Notes: generated from the letters alone by a model not told the origin. A stretch of DNA of 42,993 nucleotides from an uncultured Clostridia bacterium (GCA_947596085.1 CANQEW010000021.1:1-42993); one strand, 5' to 3'. Numbered from the stretch's first letter, positions 7,141 to 15,866 are shown. Numbers and translations are program-made.

Positions 7141-8100
7141 TCACCAGAGCTCCACCAGATCCACTCCGGTGTAGTAGTGGCGGATGATTTCCTCCGCGCT
7201 CGCGCCGTCCCTGGCCATGCCGTAGGCGCCCCACTGGGACATGCCCACGCCGTGGCCGAAGCCGCTGCCGGAGAAAGTCACGCCCTCCTCGGAGAGCTCC
7301 ACATTCTCAATCAGCGTGCTCTTGAGCTTGGACGCGCCGATCTGCAGCCGGAACGCCGGCGCGGAGACCTCGTGCCCGTTCACCAGGAACGTCACCGCGC
7401 GCCCGGACTCGCCGCGCTGGCCGATGGTGAAGCTCTTAATCTCGCCCACCTGCACGCCCGCGTCCACGCAGGCCTGGCGCACCTCGTCCAGCGTGAAGCT
7501 CGCCGTCCAGTGCCGCACCTCCTCCGGCGCGTCCTCCGGTTCGTCGGAACGCACGACGCTCAAATAGTCCGGATCCTCGCTGAACTCCAGCGCCTTGGTG
7601 GGCAGCTCCGTTATGCCGCCCGAATGGGCGTGGAACCAGGCGTAGGGAAACTCGCCGTCCGCGCTCATCACCACGCCGCGCGTCTCATTGACAGCCTCGC
7701 GGACGCGGTCGTTCACGTTTTCAGCGTCGTACGCCTGCGCCTCGTTAATGTCGGTGGAGATGTCCGCGCCCTCGTAGCCGGACTTCTTGCTGTCCACAAA
7801 CTTCATCGTAAACGTCCGCGCCAGAATCGCCTGCGCCTTCAGCGCCTCGATGGGCCAGGTGTTGCGCATCTCGCCGCCGACCACGCCCATGATGTAGGTC
7901 TCGACGTCCATCTCCTCCACGCTCTCGGAATCCACGTCGTAGACCTTGAGCACCGGCACGCCGTCGCCGCTGCGGTCCAGGCGCTCCGGGATCTCCGGTA
8001 CGTCGGCGTCCGCGCCGGACATGCAGCCCGTCAGCGCCAGCATCGTGATCAGCAGAAGCCCCAACAGGCTGCGCTGCATCGAATAAAAGTTTCGGTTCAT
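7141..8100 (-). CDS. spoIID: SpoIID/LytB-domain sporulation lipoprotein (stage II sporulation protein D-like)
   Basis: A 319-residue protein with signal peptide and lipobox LALTGC (Cys26), then a SpoIID domain: VETYIMGVVGGEM, EALKAQAILARTFTM, FHAHSGG, and the C-terminal GFGHGVGMSQWGAYGMA. SpoIID is a lytic transglycosylase that works with SpoIIP and SpoIIM in peptidoglycan remodelling during engulfment. The usual SpoIID is a membrane protein; this one appears lipid-anchored, so it could also be a paralogue. The start chosen is ATG 8100, 8 bases after GAGG; ATG 8106 is too close to that site. radA ends 49 bases upstream and a sporulation-type promoter lies in the gap. Confidence 0.88.
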   Translation of the reverse strand: MNRNFYSMQRSLLGLLLITMLALTGCMSGADADVPEIPERLDRSGDGVPVLKVYDVDSESVEEMDVETYIMGVVGGEMRNTWPIEALKAQAILARTFTMKFVDSKKSGYEGADISTDINEAQAYDAENVNDRVREAVNETRGVVMSADGEFPYAWFHAHSGGITELPTKALEFSEDPDYLSVVRSDEPEDAPEEVRHWTASFTLDEVRQACVDAGVQVGEIKSFTIGQRGESGRAVTFLVNGHEVSAPAFRLQIGASKLKSTLIENVELSEEGVTFSGSGFGHGVGMSQWGAYGMARDGASAEEIIRHYYTGVDLVELW

Positions 8101-8118
8101 GACCATCACCTCGCGGGA

Positions 8119-8148
8119 TAGTATGCGCCGAAACGCGCGCGCAAATTC
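8119..8148 (-). promoter_or_regulatory. putative SigG/SigF-type sporulation promoter of spoIID
   Basis: On the minus strand CATACTA (8125-8119) matches the SigG -10 consensus CATNHTA. GAATT (8148-8144), 18 bases upstream, matches four of five positions of the -35 GHATR. In Bacillus subtilis spoIID is made in the mother cell under SigE, so a forespore-type match is unexpected and must be treated as tentative. Confidence 0.4.
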
Positions 8149-8149
8149 G

Positions 8150-9529
8150 TCAGTCGAACAGTCCCAGCTCACCGATGGCCTGGGATACGGTGTCCGCGCC
8201 CACCAGCGTCATCCCCTCCGGCGCGACCAATTTGCGCAGATTCGATTTGGGCAGCAGCACGTGGTCGAAGCCCAGCCGCTGGCACTCGGCCACGCGGCGC
8301 TCGGCCTGGGGCACCGCGCGCACCTCGCCCGCGAGGCCGACCTCCCCCATCACCGCCCAGTTCGCGCTGGTGGGCCTGTTGCGGAAGGACGAGGCCACTG
8401 CCGCGCAGAGCGCCAGATCCGCCGCCGGCTCCGTCAGCGACATGCCGCCGGCGATGTTGATGTACACGTCCTTGTCGTACAGCCGCATGCCGGCGCGCTT
8501 TTCGAGCACCGCCAGCAAGAGCGCGAGCCGCCCCTGGTCCACGCCGCTGGCCATGCGCCGGGGATTGCCGAACACCGTGGTGGCCACCAGCGCCTGCACG
8601 TCGGTCAGCAGCGGGCGCGAGCCCTCGATGGCGCACATGATGACCGATCCGCTGGCATTGTGGGCGCGCTCCGAGAGCAGTGCCTCGCTCGCGCCGAGCA
8701 CCTCCGTCATGCCCTCGCCGGTCATCTCAAACATGCCCAGCTCGTTGACCGAGCCGAAGCGGTTCTTCACCGCGCGCAGCAGGCGGTACTGGTGCTGGCG
8801 GTCGCCCTCGAAGTAGAGCACCGCGTCCACCATGTGCTCCAGCACCCGGGGACCGGCGATGGAGCCCTCCTTCGTCACGTGTCCCACCAGAAATACCGAG
8901 CAGCCGCTCAGCTTCGCCAGCCGCATCAGCCGCGACGCGCACTCGCGCACCTGCGAAACGCTCCCCGGCGCGCTGGCCAGCTCGGGCAGGTACATGGTCT
9001 GAATGGAGTCCACCACCACCACCGCCGGCGAGAGCTGCTCCATGCGCTTCTCCACGGTGTTCAAATCGTTTTCGGAGAGCACGTAGAAGCCCGACGCGCT
9101 CGCGCCGAGCCGGTTGGCGCGCAGCTTAATCTGCCGGGCGGATTCTTCGCCGGATACGTAGAGCACGCTCACGCCATCCCGGGAAAGATTGGCGCACACC
9201 TGCGTCAACAGCGTCGATTTGCCGATGCCCGGATCGCCGCCCACCAGCACGAACGAGCCCTCGACGATGCCGCCGCCCAGCACGCGGTCGAGCTCTCCGA
9301 TGCCGCTGGGGCGGCGCTCGAGCGCGTCGTCGGGGATCTCGTCGATGCGCATCGCCTGCGCGTCGCTGCCCGGCGCGCGCTTGAGCTTCCTCTCGGGCGC
9401 TCCACTCTCCGCGGGAGCGGCCTGCTCCGTCAGCGTATTCCAGCTTCCACAGTCCGGGCAGCGCCCCAGCCAGCGGCCGGTCTCGTAGCCGCACTCGCCG
9501 CAGACAAAGATCGTTTTGGGCTTTGCCAT
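8150..9529 (-). CDS. radA: DNA repair protein RadA (Sms)
   Basis: A 459-residue ATPase of normal length that drives branch migration in homologous recombination. Domains in order: a four-Cys zinc finger (C10, C13, C24, C27), a RecA-like core with Walker A GDPGIGKST (98-106), the RadA-specific KNRFG motif (255-259), and a C-terminal Lon-protease-like domain without a serine catalytic role. The ATG at 9529 follows GGGGGAAG; in-frame ATGs further upstream lack a binding site. The promoter region is shared with the divergent metallophosphoesterase gene. spoIID follows 49 bases downstream. Confidence 0.95.
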   Translation of the reverse strand: MAKPKTIFVCGECGYETGRWLGRCPDCGSWNTLTEQAAPAESGAPERKLKRAPGSDAQAMRIDEIPDDALERRPSGIGELDRVLGGGIVEGSFVLVGGDPGIGKSTLLTQVCANLSRDGVSVLYVSGEESARQIKLRANRLGASASGFYVLSENDLNTVEKRMEQLSPAVVVVDSIQTMYLPELASAPGSVSQVRECASRLMRLAKLSGCSVFLVGHVTKEGSIAGPRVLEHMVDAVLYFEGDRQHQYRLLRAVKNRFGSVNELGMFEMTGEGMTEVLGASEALLSERAHNASGSVIMCAIEGSRPLLTDVQALVATTVFGNPRRMASGVDQGRLALLLAVLEKRAGMRLYDKDVYINIAGGMSLTEPAADLALCAAVASSFRNRPTSANWAVMGEVGLAGEVRAVPQAERRVAECQRLGFDHVLLPKSNLRKLVAPEGMTLVGADTVSQAIGELGLFD

Positions 9530-9560
9530 CTTTTCTTCCCCCAATATTCCAATTGAATTC

Positions 9561-9589
9561 ATTATATCATACCTTCGCAAATCTTGCCA
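9561..9589 (-). promoter_or_regulatory. radA promoter, sharing its -35 hexamer with the divergent promoter
   Basis: On the minus strand TGGCAA (9589-9584), 17 bases, TATAAT (9566-9561). The complementary hexamer TTGCCA is the -35 of the promoter reading the other way. Confidence 0.65.
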
Positions 9590-9612
9590 GATCGGGAAAA
9601 ACGTTTTATAAT
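9584..9612 (+). promoter_or_regulatory. SigA promoter of the metallophosphoesterase gene
   Basis: TTGCCA (9584-9589), 17 bases, consensus TATAAT (9607-9612). The leader to the ATG at 9649 is about 30 bases with GGGAG as ribosome binding site. Confidence 0.75.
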
Positions 9613-9648
9613 AAAATAGAGTTGATGTAGCAACAAAGGGAGATACCG

Positions 9649-11076
9649 ATGCAGGATTCCGATAAGAAACCGAAGCGCAAGGGTAAGCACGCAGCCGCCT
9701 CGCCGGAGGCGGATTTTGAGCGCGTCGAGGCGCAAGCGCCTATCCCCGATCCGGAGCCGAACGTGCCGGATGACGCGGAGGCGGATGAATACGACCTCCT
9801 CGGCGGCGAAGGGGATGTTCCCATTCACCTCGGCAAAAAGAAGAAGTCTGCCTCCGGAGGGAGTCCTCGCGGGGAGCGCAAATCCAAGCGCAAGAAGAAG
9901 CGCCCGGAAAAGCTCTTTTCCGAGAAGCGCCTCCGACGTCGTCGCAGTCTCTTCGAAATCATGAGTGCGACGGACGAGGACAGCTTCTTCAAGCCGATCC
10001 GCCTGTTCGGCCACGAGATTCGCTTCTGGCCGCTGTTTCTGTTGGCCTTGGTCGTGATGCTCGTGGGCGTGGTCATCATCAGCAACGGGAATTTGAAGAC
10101 GGTCGAGCAGCCCGTCATCGTGGTGGGCCTTCCCGAGGATCTCGAGGATTATCAGATTCTGGTGCTCTCGGATCTGAATGGCCGCCGCTTCGGCGATCAA
10201 CAGAGCGCCTTGGTGCGCGAGATCGAGAATGTGGGCTACGACATGATCCTCTGCGTGGGCGACATGGTCGGCAAGGACGGCGATCCGAAGCCCTTCTATG
10301 AGCTGCTGGACAACCTGAAAAGGCCGGGCCGCGTCTACTTCATCTGCGGCGACTCCGACCCTGGCCCCTTCGCGGAAACCGTGCGCGGAACGCAGGGCCC
10401 GCTGCAGGAGCTCGTGCTGGAGGATTGGATCCTCGGTGCCATCGAGCGCGGCGCGCACTACATCGACGCGCCCACGGCGGTGGAGGTCGGCGAGGCGAAG
10501 CTATGGCTCTCCCCTACGATCTTCCTCAACCTCGACGTATCCGCCTACCGGGAGGAATGGCAGGACCAAATGGAACAGGAGGAGGACGGCGTGGTCACCG
10601 GGCTGCGCTCGAACTACGCGACGCTGCCCTTCACCAGCTACCGCAACGATCAGGCGCAGCGCTTCTACAGCGCGGTGCGCGATATCTCCGCCACCGATCT
10701 GCTGATCGGCCTGTCCCACGTGGTGCCCGAGGATGACTTTATCATCTCGGCGGCCTCCCACGACCAGCAGAGCGACAGCTACCTGTTCGAGCCGGAGCTG
10801 ATCGTGTCCGGCCACTACTGCGGCGGCATGTGGAAGCTGCCCTTCCTGGGCGCGTTCTACGTGCCCAACAAGCTGCTGCCGCGCGGCGGCTGGTTCCCAG
10901 ATCAGGAGGACGTGAGCGGCCTGTCCTCCATCGGCGAGAGCCAGGTGTTCATCACGAACGGCCTGTCGAGCACGTCGTCGATTCCGCTGCTCCCCTTCCG
11001 CGTGTTCAACGATCCGGAAATCGCGGTGCTGAAGCTCACCGCGAAGCTCCCCGACAACATGCTCGAAGAAAATTGA
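9649..11076 (+). CDS. membrane-anchored calcineurin-like metallophosphoesterase with substituted active-site residues
   Basis: A 475-residue protein: a highly charged cytoplasmic N-terminus with Lys/Arg clusters (about 62-99), one transmembrane helix (128-146), then a metallophosphoesterase domain of the YkuE type outside the membrane. The family's metal-binding motifs are recognisable but altered. DxH reads D175-L-N177 in LSDLNG; GD is intact at 204-205; GNHD reads GDSD (234-237); GHxHGG reads GHYCGG (388-393). LSH (355-357) is kept. The protein may be inactive or use a different metal set. It is the only gene between its own promoter and a strong terminator. Confidence 0.75.
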   Translation: MQDSDKKPKRKGKHAAASPEADFERVEAQAPIPDPEPNVPDDAEADEYDLLGGEGDVPIHLGKKKKSASGGSPRGERKSKRKKKRPEKLFSEKRLRRRRSLFEIMSATDEDSFFKPIRLFGHEIRFWPLFLLALVVMLVGVVIISNGNLKTVEQPVIVVGLPEDLEDYQILVLSDLNGRRFGDQQSALVREIENVGYDMILCVGDMVGKDGDPKPFYELLDNLKRPGRVYFICGDSDPGPFAETVRGTQGPLQELVLEDWILGAIERGAHYIDAPTAVEVGEAKLWLSPTIFLNLDVSAYREEWQDQMEQEEDGVVTGLRSNYATLPFTSYRNDQAQRFYSAVRDISATDLLIGLSHVVPEDDFIISAASHDQQSDSYLFEPELIVSGHYCGGMWKLPFLGAFYVPNKLLPRGGWFPDQEDVSGLSSIGESQVFITNGLSSTSSIPLLPFRVFNDPEIAVLKLTAKLPDNMLEEN

Positions 11077-11104
11077 GGCAATTCACAGAATTTAAAGCGC
11101 GCTG

Positions 11105-11136
11105 CGCGCCGGGCAAATTGCCCGGCGCGATTTTGT
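11105..11136 (+). terminator. Rho-independent terminator between the phosphoesterase gene and the gerA operon
   Basis: Perfect 10-bp stem CGCGCCGGGC/GCCCGGCGCG (11105-11114 with 11120-11129), 5-base loop, tail ATTTTGT. The same palindrome recurs after glgA in inverted orientation. Confidence 0.85.
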
Positions 11137-11143
11137 CCCCCGG

Positions 11144-11172
11144 GCATAGTTTGGCGAATTACAGCCATACTG
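11144..11172 (+). promoter_or_regulatory. putative SigG-type promoter of the gerA operon
   Basis: GCATA (11144-11148) matches the SigG -35 GHATR; CATACTG (11166-11172) matches the -10 CATNHTA except the last base; the spacer is 17 rather than 18. gerA operons are transcribed in the forespore by SigG, so the match fits the genes. No SigA-like promoter is visible in this gap. Confidence 0.55.
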
Positions 11173-11195
11173 ATTCCGACAACGGGGGTGCGAAC

Positions 11196-12692
11196 TTGAA
11201 CGAAAAACCGAATTCCGATCTGCTGCGCGCCAGCGTATCCGCCAGGCTGGACGAGAGCATGGACGCGCTGCGAACGATCCTCAACGCGCCGCGAAACGAG
11301 GACGCCATCTTTCGCGAGTACAGCGCCGGGAACCTGCGCGTTTGCGCCGTATACATCGAAGGCATGGCCGACGAGACAAAGATCGGCGAATTTGTGCTGC
11401 ACGCCCTCAAGGCCGGCGGCGGCGCGGAGGATGGTGCGCCCCCGGAGGAGCGCCTGCGCCGGTCGATGCTGGAGATCGCGCAGCTGAGCGAGGTCACCGA
11501 GTACGCCGAGGCTGTGCAAATGATCCTCTCGGGCATGACCTGTCTACTGGCGGACGGAGCCGGCGAAGCGCTGATGCTGGAGACGCGGAATTACCCGCAC
11601 CGCGGCGTGGAAAAGCCCACCAACGAGCTGGTCGTCAACGGCCCGCAGGAGGCGTTCAACGAGCATCTGCGCACGAACATCACGCTGCTGCGGCGCTACG
11701 TGCAGTCGCCGGAGCTGATCTGCGAGAAGCTGTACGTGGGCACCGGCGTACCCACCCAGGTGGCGCTGGTGTACATGCGGGGCGTGGCCAGCGAGGAGCT
11801 CGTCGCCGAGGCGAAGCGGCGGCTGATGTGCATTCAGAGTCCGACCGTCATGGGCGCGGGCGAGGTGCAGCAGCTCATCGAGGACCGCCCCTTCTCGCTC
11901 CTGCCGCAGATGCTTCAGACCGAGCGCCCCGACCGCGCGGCCTCCTGCCTCACCGACGGCCAGATCGCGATTCTGGTGGAGAATTCGCCCTACGCGCTGA
12001 TCGCGCCCGCGACGTTTTTCCACCTGATTCACGCCTCGGACGATTCCTTCCTGCGCTGGCAGTATGCCTCCGCGATTCGGATCATCCGCGTGCTGGGCCT
12101 GCTGATCTCGCTCATGCTGCCGGCGCTCTACATCGCCATGTCGGTCTTTCACAATCAACTGATCCCCATGGCGCTGCTGACCTCCATCGCGGAATCCCGG
12201 GCCAACGTACCCTTTCCCATCGTCGTGGAGGTGCTGTTCATGGAGTTTTCCTTCTACCTGCTCAACGAGGCGGGGCTGCGCACGCCCACGCAGATCGGCT
12301 CGGCCTTCGGCATCGTGGGCGCGCTGATCCTGGGCCAGACGGCGGTATCGGCGTCGGTCATCAGCCCGATCCTCATCATCATCATCGCGCTCACGGGCCT
12401 GGGCAACTACGTCATCCCCAACTATGAACTCGGCGTCGGCCTGATCCTCTACCGCCTGATGCTGATCGCCTTCAGCGCCGCGCTGGGGCTGTACGGACTG
12501 ATGATCGGCATGTTTCTGATCGTGCTGCACCTGTGCTCCATCCGCTCCTTCGGCGTGGAGTTCTTCGCGCCCATGTCCCCGCGCCGCAGGCACAATCCGG
12601 ATCTGCTGCTGCGGCTGCCGGTGTGGATGCAGAAGCGCGCGCTGTTCTACGCGAAGCGCGACAGCTGGCTGCATCAGGAGGCGCGGGCATGA
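11196..12692 (+). CDS. gerAA: spore germination receptor subunit A (GerAA/GerKA family)
   Basis: A 498-residue protein of the GerA family. A soluble N-terminal half (about 1-280; motif RVCAVYIEGM, later NRTNITLLRRY-like LRTNITLLRRY) is followed by a C-terminal half with about five to six membrane helices. With the B and C subunits it forms the nutrient-sensing germinant receptor and channel in the inner spore membrane. The start is TTG at 11196, 7 bases after GGGGG; there is no ATG in a suitable place. The stop overlaps gerAB by four bases (ATGA). The gene follows a terminator and a SigG-like promoter. Confidence 0.9.
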   Translation: MNEKPNSDLLRASVSARLDESMDALRTILNAPRNEDAIFREYSAGNLRVCAVYIEGMADETKIGEFVLHALKAGGGAEDGAPPEERLRRSMLEIAQLSEVTEYAEAVQMILSGMTCLLADGAGEALMLETRNYPHRGVEKPTNELVVNGPQEAFNEHLRTNITLLRRYVQSPELICEKLYVGTGVPTQVALVYMRGVASEELVAEAKRRLMCIQSPTVMGAGEVQQLIEDRPFSLLPQMLQTERPDRAASCLTDGQIAILVENSPYALIAPATFFHLIHASDDSFLRWQYASAIRIIRVLGLLISLMLPALYIAMSVFHNQLIPMALLTSIAESRANVPFPIVVEVLFMEFSFYLLNEAGLRTPTQIGSAFGIVGALILGQTAVSASVISPILIIIIALTGLGNYVIPNYELGVGLILYRLMLIAFSAALGLYGLMIGMFLIVLHLCSIRSFGVEFFAPMSPRRRHNPDLLLRLPVWMQKRALFYAKRDSWLHQEARA

Positions 12693-13744
12693 GAACGCGG
12701 ATTCCCGGCCGGAGCGAGGCCCTGCCGACGATCGTCGCGGCGATGATCATGCGCATGTACTGGGGGCTGTCGCTGGACTTCCAATATCCGCTGAACGCCG
12801 CCTGGATGTGCCCGCTCGTGGGGCTCGCCATCTACCTCCCCTTCGCCTTCGCGCTGCGCCAGGCGTCGCTGATCGGCGATTCCAGCCCGTGGGAGAACCT
12901 CGCCGCGCGCGTCCCCGCGCCGGTCATGGGCTTGACCGCAGCGGGCTTCGCGGCGCTGCTGATCTACGACGCGGCGGCGGCCGCGGGGCTGACCGCGATC
13001 TCCTCCAACATCCTCGCGCTGGACGACGTGAGCCCGCTGCTACTGCTGATTCCGCTGGCGCTGGTGGTCTTCTGCGCGGTGCGCACGGGCGCCTGCGCGC
13101 TGGGCGACAGCGCGCGCCTGTGGCTGCGGATGCTGCCGCTGTTCTCGGTGATCATACTGCTGGTGCAGCTGGGAAACTACAAGCTGGGCTGGATCACGCC
13201 CATCCTGGGCGGCGGAATCGCGGACATCTTGAGCGGCGGCATCTACTGCGCGGGCTGCATGGCGCTGACGAGCCTGCTGTGGCTGCTCGCGCTGCCGGAC
13301 CGGCACAAGGGCGGGCTGCTCCCCTGGGCGGCGCTCGCCGCCGCCGTGACCTCGGCGGTGATGTTCTCCCAGCAGATGCTGATTCCCACCATGACCAGGA
13401 CCGATTTCACCATCGCCGCGCGCATCGACCTGATCCTGAACAACGGGCGCATGACGCTCTCGCCTCAGATCGTGCTGGACGTGCTCTGGTTCGGCAACAT
13501 GCTGCACCTGATCAGCGCCGAGGTGGTCGCGGCGGCGGAATATCTGCGAACGATCCTGCCGAAGCTGCCCATCGCCCCGCTGGCGGCCGCCTGCGCGCTG
13601 GCCGTCTGCGGCGTGAGCGCGGCCAGCGGCGCGTGGGTGAAGTCGGATCCCTTGATCGTGTTGAATCTGTTCGCGGTCCTCGGCGCGGCGCTGGCGCTGC
13701 TGCTGTTGACGGCGCTGCTGGGAAAGCGGGGTGCGCGCGCGTGA
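12689..13744 (+). CDS. gerAB: spore germination receptor subunit B (GerAB/GerKB, amino acid permease-like)
   Basis: A 351-residue, very hydrophobic protein with about ten membrane helices, as in the GerAB (APC superfamily) family, in which this subunit binds the germinant. The ATG at 12689 lies inside the gerAA stop region (ATGA) and has AGGAGG 7 bases upstream. Its stop overlaps the GTG of gerAC. It is placed between gerAA and gerAC in the standard A-B-C order. The sequence is Ala/Leu-rich and shows few diagnostic short motifs, so the assignment rests on order, length and topology. Confidence 0.85.
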   Translation: MRTRIPGRSEALPTIVAAMIMRMYWGLSLDFQYPLNAAWMCPLVGLAIYLPFAFALRQASLIGDSSPWENLAARVPAPVMGLTAAGFAALLIYDAAAAAGLTAISSNILALDDVSPLLLLIPLALVVFCAVRTGACALGDSARLWLRMLPLFSVIILLVQLGNYKLGWITPILGGGIADILSGGIYCAGCMALTSLLWLLALPDRHKGGLLPWAALAAAVTSAVMFSQQMLIPTMTRTDFTIAARIDLILNNGRMTLSPQIVLDVLWFGNMLHLISAEVVAAAEYLRTILPKLPIAPLAAACALAVCGVSAASGAWVKSDPLIVLNLFAVLGAALALLLLTALLGKRGARA

Positions 13745-14892
13745 AGAAGCTGTTTGCGATGCTGCTGGCGCTCGCGCTGCTGAGCGGCTGTTCCAACCAT
13801 GCGCAGGTCGAAAACCAGGCGTTTCTGCTGGTCATGGGGCTCGATCGCGCCGAGGGCGGCGGAATCGAGATGAGCGCCCAGATTCCCCGCATCTCCGGCA
13901 ACAGCCAGGAGTCGGCGGACGGCGAGGGGAACTCGTCGGGCTACGCGCAGATGAGCGTGACCGGCTCCAACTATGAGGAGGCGCTGGAGCGGCTGGACTG
14001 GATCTCGCCCCGGGACCTGAACCCCGCCCAGCTCAAGCTGGTGGTGCTCTCGCGCGACCTGGCCGAGAGCGAGGACTGCCCCGAGCTGATCGAGCGCCTG
14101 GCCCGCACGGAGCGGCTGTTCACCGCCACGCGCGTGGTGGTATGCGAGGGCCGCGCGAAGGATTTCGTATCCACCATCCGCCCCACTGTGGGCACGCGGC
14201 TCTCCACCGACATCAGTGCGCTGTTTGAGCACTGCATCGGCCGAGGATTCACGCCGCGCAGCAGGCTGGCGGACCTCTACTACCTGCAGAATTCGGTCTA
14301 CTGCGATCCGATGGTCGGTTACGCGGTGATCGGCCCGCAAATGCAATCCGGGGGCGAGCAGAGCGACGCCGCGCAGCCCGCATCGGCGCTCTCGGCGGAG
14401 CTGATGGAGCTCTCCGAACGCTTTGAATCGGACATCCCCATGCGCTTCATCGGCGCGGCGCTGTTTCGGGACGGCCGGATGTGCGGCGTGCTGGACGGCG
14501 CGCAGACGCTCTGCGCGAACCTTCTGCAGAACGAAATGGACTCCTTTTACTATAATTTCGACGACGTCAGCGTCGAATTGATTCCGGAGGGCTCGATTCG
14601 CCTGCGCGTGGACGCGGACGGCGATGCCGTGGCGCTGCGCGTGCGGGGCAGGCTCTCCCTCGCCGCCGAGGAGATGGACATCGACGAGGAGGCGCTGCTG
14701 GATCATCTGAATGCGGACGTGAAAGCGGCCATTCGGGCGACCCAGGCCCTGGGCGTGGACATCTTCGGCTTCGCTGAGGCCGCCGCGAAGCGCTTCGGCA
14801 CGATCGAGGACTGGGTGAATTACGATTGGCGGCGGCGCTATCCCGGCGCGGAGCTGGACGTGCGGCTCGAGCTCATGACATCGAACGCTTGA
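13741..14892 (+). CDS. gerAC: spore germination receptor subunit C lipoprotein (Ger(x)C family)
   Basis: A 383-residue lipoprotein: KK, hydrophobic stretch, lipobox LLSGC near residue 19, then ENQAFLLVMGLDRAEGGGIEMSAQIPR as in Ger(x)C proteins. The C-terminal domain has the typical helix and strand pattern DIFGFAEAAAKRF...W...YDWRRRYPGAELDV. GerC is anchored to the outer face of the inner spore membrane and is needed for receptor function. The start GTG overlaps the gerAB stop (GTGA); the ribosome binding site (GGGG) is weak, in keeping with coupled translation. No terminator follows; the lipid-kinase promoter overlaps the stop codon. Confidence 0.9.
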   Translation: MKKLFAMLLALALLSGCSNHAQVENQAFLLVMGLDRAEGGGIEMSAQIPRISGNSQESADGEGNSSGYAQMSVTGSNYEEALERLDWISPRDLNPAQLKLVVLSRDLAESEDCPELIERLARTERLFTATRVVVCEGRAKDFVSTIRPTVGTRLSTDISALFEHCIGRGFTPRSRLADLYYLQNSVYCDPMVGYAVIGPQMQSGGEQSDAAQPASALSAELMELSERFESDIPMRFIGAALFRDGRMCGVLDGAQTLCANLLQNEMDSFYYNFDDVSVELIPEGSIRLRVDADGDAVALRVRGRLSLAAEEMDIDEEALLDHLNADVKAAIRATQALGVDIFGFAEAAAKRFGTIEDWVNYDWRRRYPGAELDVRLELMTSNA

Positions 14893-14917
14893 CAGGGGCG
14901 CGCCGATTCCTTAAAAT
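14889..14917 (+). promoter_or_regulatory. SigA promoter of the lipid kinase gene
   Basis: Consensus TTGACA (14889-14894), 17 bases, TAAAAT (14912-14917). The -35 overlaps the end of gerAC (stop at 14890-14892). Confidence 0.8.
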
Positions 14918-14954
14918 GGAGGCATACGAAAGCTGAAACGCGAGGGGTGCGGTC

Positions 14955-15833
14955 ATGTACATCGCAATCGTGAATCCGGTTTCGGGCGGCGGGAGATCGC
15001 TGAAGGTGCTGGCCGGCGTGGAGGCGGAGCTGAAGCGGCGCGGGCTGGAGTACCGCGTCGAGCGCTCCGCCGGGCCGGGCGACGCGACCCGCCTCGCCCG
15101 GGAGGCCGCTTCGGTGCGCCCGGCGGGGATCATCGCCGTGGGCGGCGACGGCACCTTCTTCGACGTGGTCAACGGCATGGCGGGCAGCGATGTGCCGCTG
15201 CTGTTCGTCTCCTGCGGCACGGGCAACGACTTTGTGAAGAGCCTCCCCCTTCCACGCGATCCGCTGGAGGCGCTGCGCATGCAGTTGGACGCGAAGGAGA
15301 GCCGCATCGACCTGGGAAAGATGAACGATACATACTTTTTGAATGTATCCGGCACGGGCTTCGACGTGGATGTGCTGCGCCGCGTGGACAAGTACAGGGA
15401 TCGCGGCGATGGGCTCAAGCCCTACCTGCTGGCGCTGTGGGACGCGCTTCGAAGCTACCGCCCCGCCGAGGCGCTCGTCTCCTTCGATGGCGGCCCCGAG
15501 GAGCGGGCGCGCTTCGCCATCGCCTCCGTCGGCAACGGCCGGTGCATCGGCGGCGGCATGAAGGCCGTGCCCGAGGCCGATACGAGCGACGGCCTGTTCG
15601 ACGTGGTGATCGTCGCGCCGGTGCCGAAGGCGCTGATTCCTGCGCTGATCGCCTTTTACATCGCGGGCCTGCACGTCAGGTTCGGCTTGGGGAAACTGCG
15701 CCGCTGCAGGCGCTTCACGCTGCATAGGCCGGGCATGACCGTCAACCTGGACGGCGAGCTTCGATCGGCAAACGAGGCGGAATATGAACTCCTTCCCGCC
15801 GCGCTGTGCGTGCGTCTGCCGAAAAGCGACTGA
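14955..15833 (+). CDS. diacylglycerol kinase-family lipid kinase (DgkB/YegS/BmrU type)
   Basis: A 292-residue kinase of the DAGK catalytic superfamily, which phosphorylates diacylglycerol or related lipids with ATP. Visible motifs are the N-terminal NPVSGGG (8-14), the nucleotide-binding GGDGTFFDVVNG near residue 64, GTGNDF near 91 and VGNGRCIGGGM in the second domain. DgkB recycles diacylglycerol in Gram-positive phospholipid metabolism; the exact substrate here is not shown by sequence. GAGGGG precedes the ATG at 7 bases. It has its own SigA promoter although it directly follows gerAC. Confidence 0.88.
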   Translation: MYIAIVNPVSGGGRSLKVLAGVEAELKRRGLEYRVERSAGPGDATRLAREAASVRPAGIIAVGGDGTFFDVVNGMAGSDVPLLFVSCGTGNDFVKSLPLPRDPLEALRMQLDAKESRIDLGKMNDTYFLNVSGTGFDVDVLRRVDKYRDRGDGLKPYLLALWDALRSYRPAEALVSFDGGPEERARFAIASVGNGRCIGGGMKAVPEADTSDGLFDVVIVAPVPKALIPALIAFYIAGLHVRFGLGKLRRCRRFTLHRPGMTVNLDGELRSANEAEYELLPAALCVRLPKSD

Positions 15834-15866
15834 TTCGCTTGCGCCGTAATTTTGCCACTCATGCCG

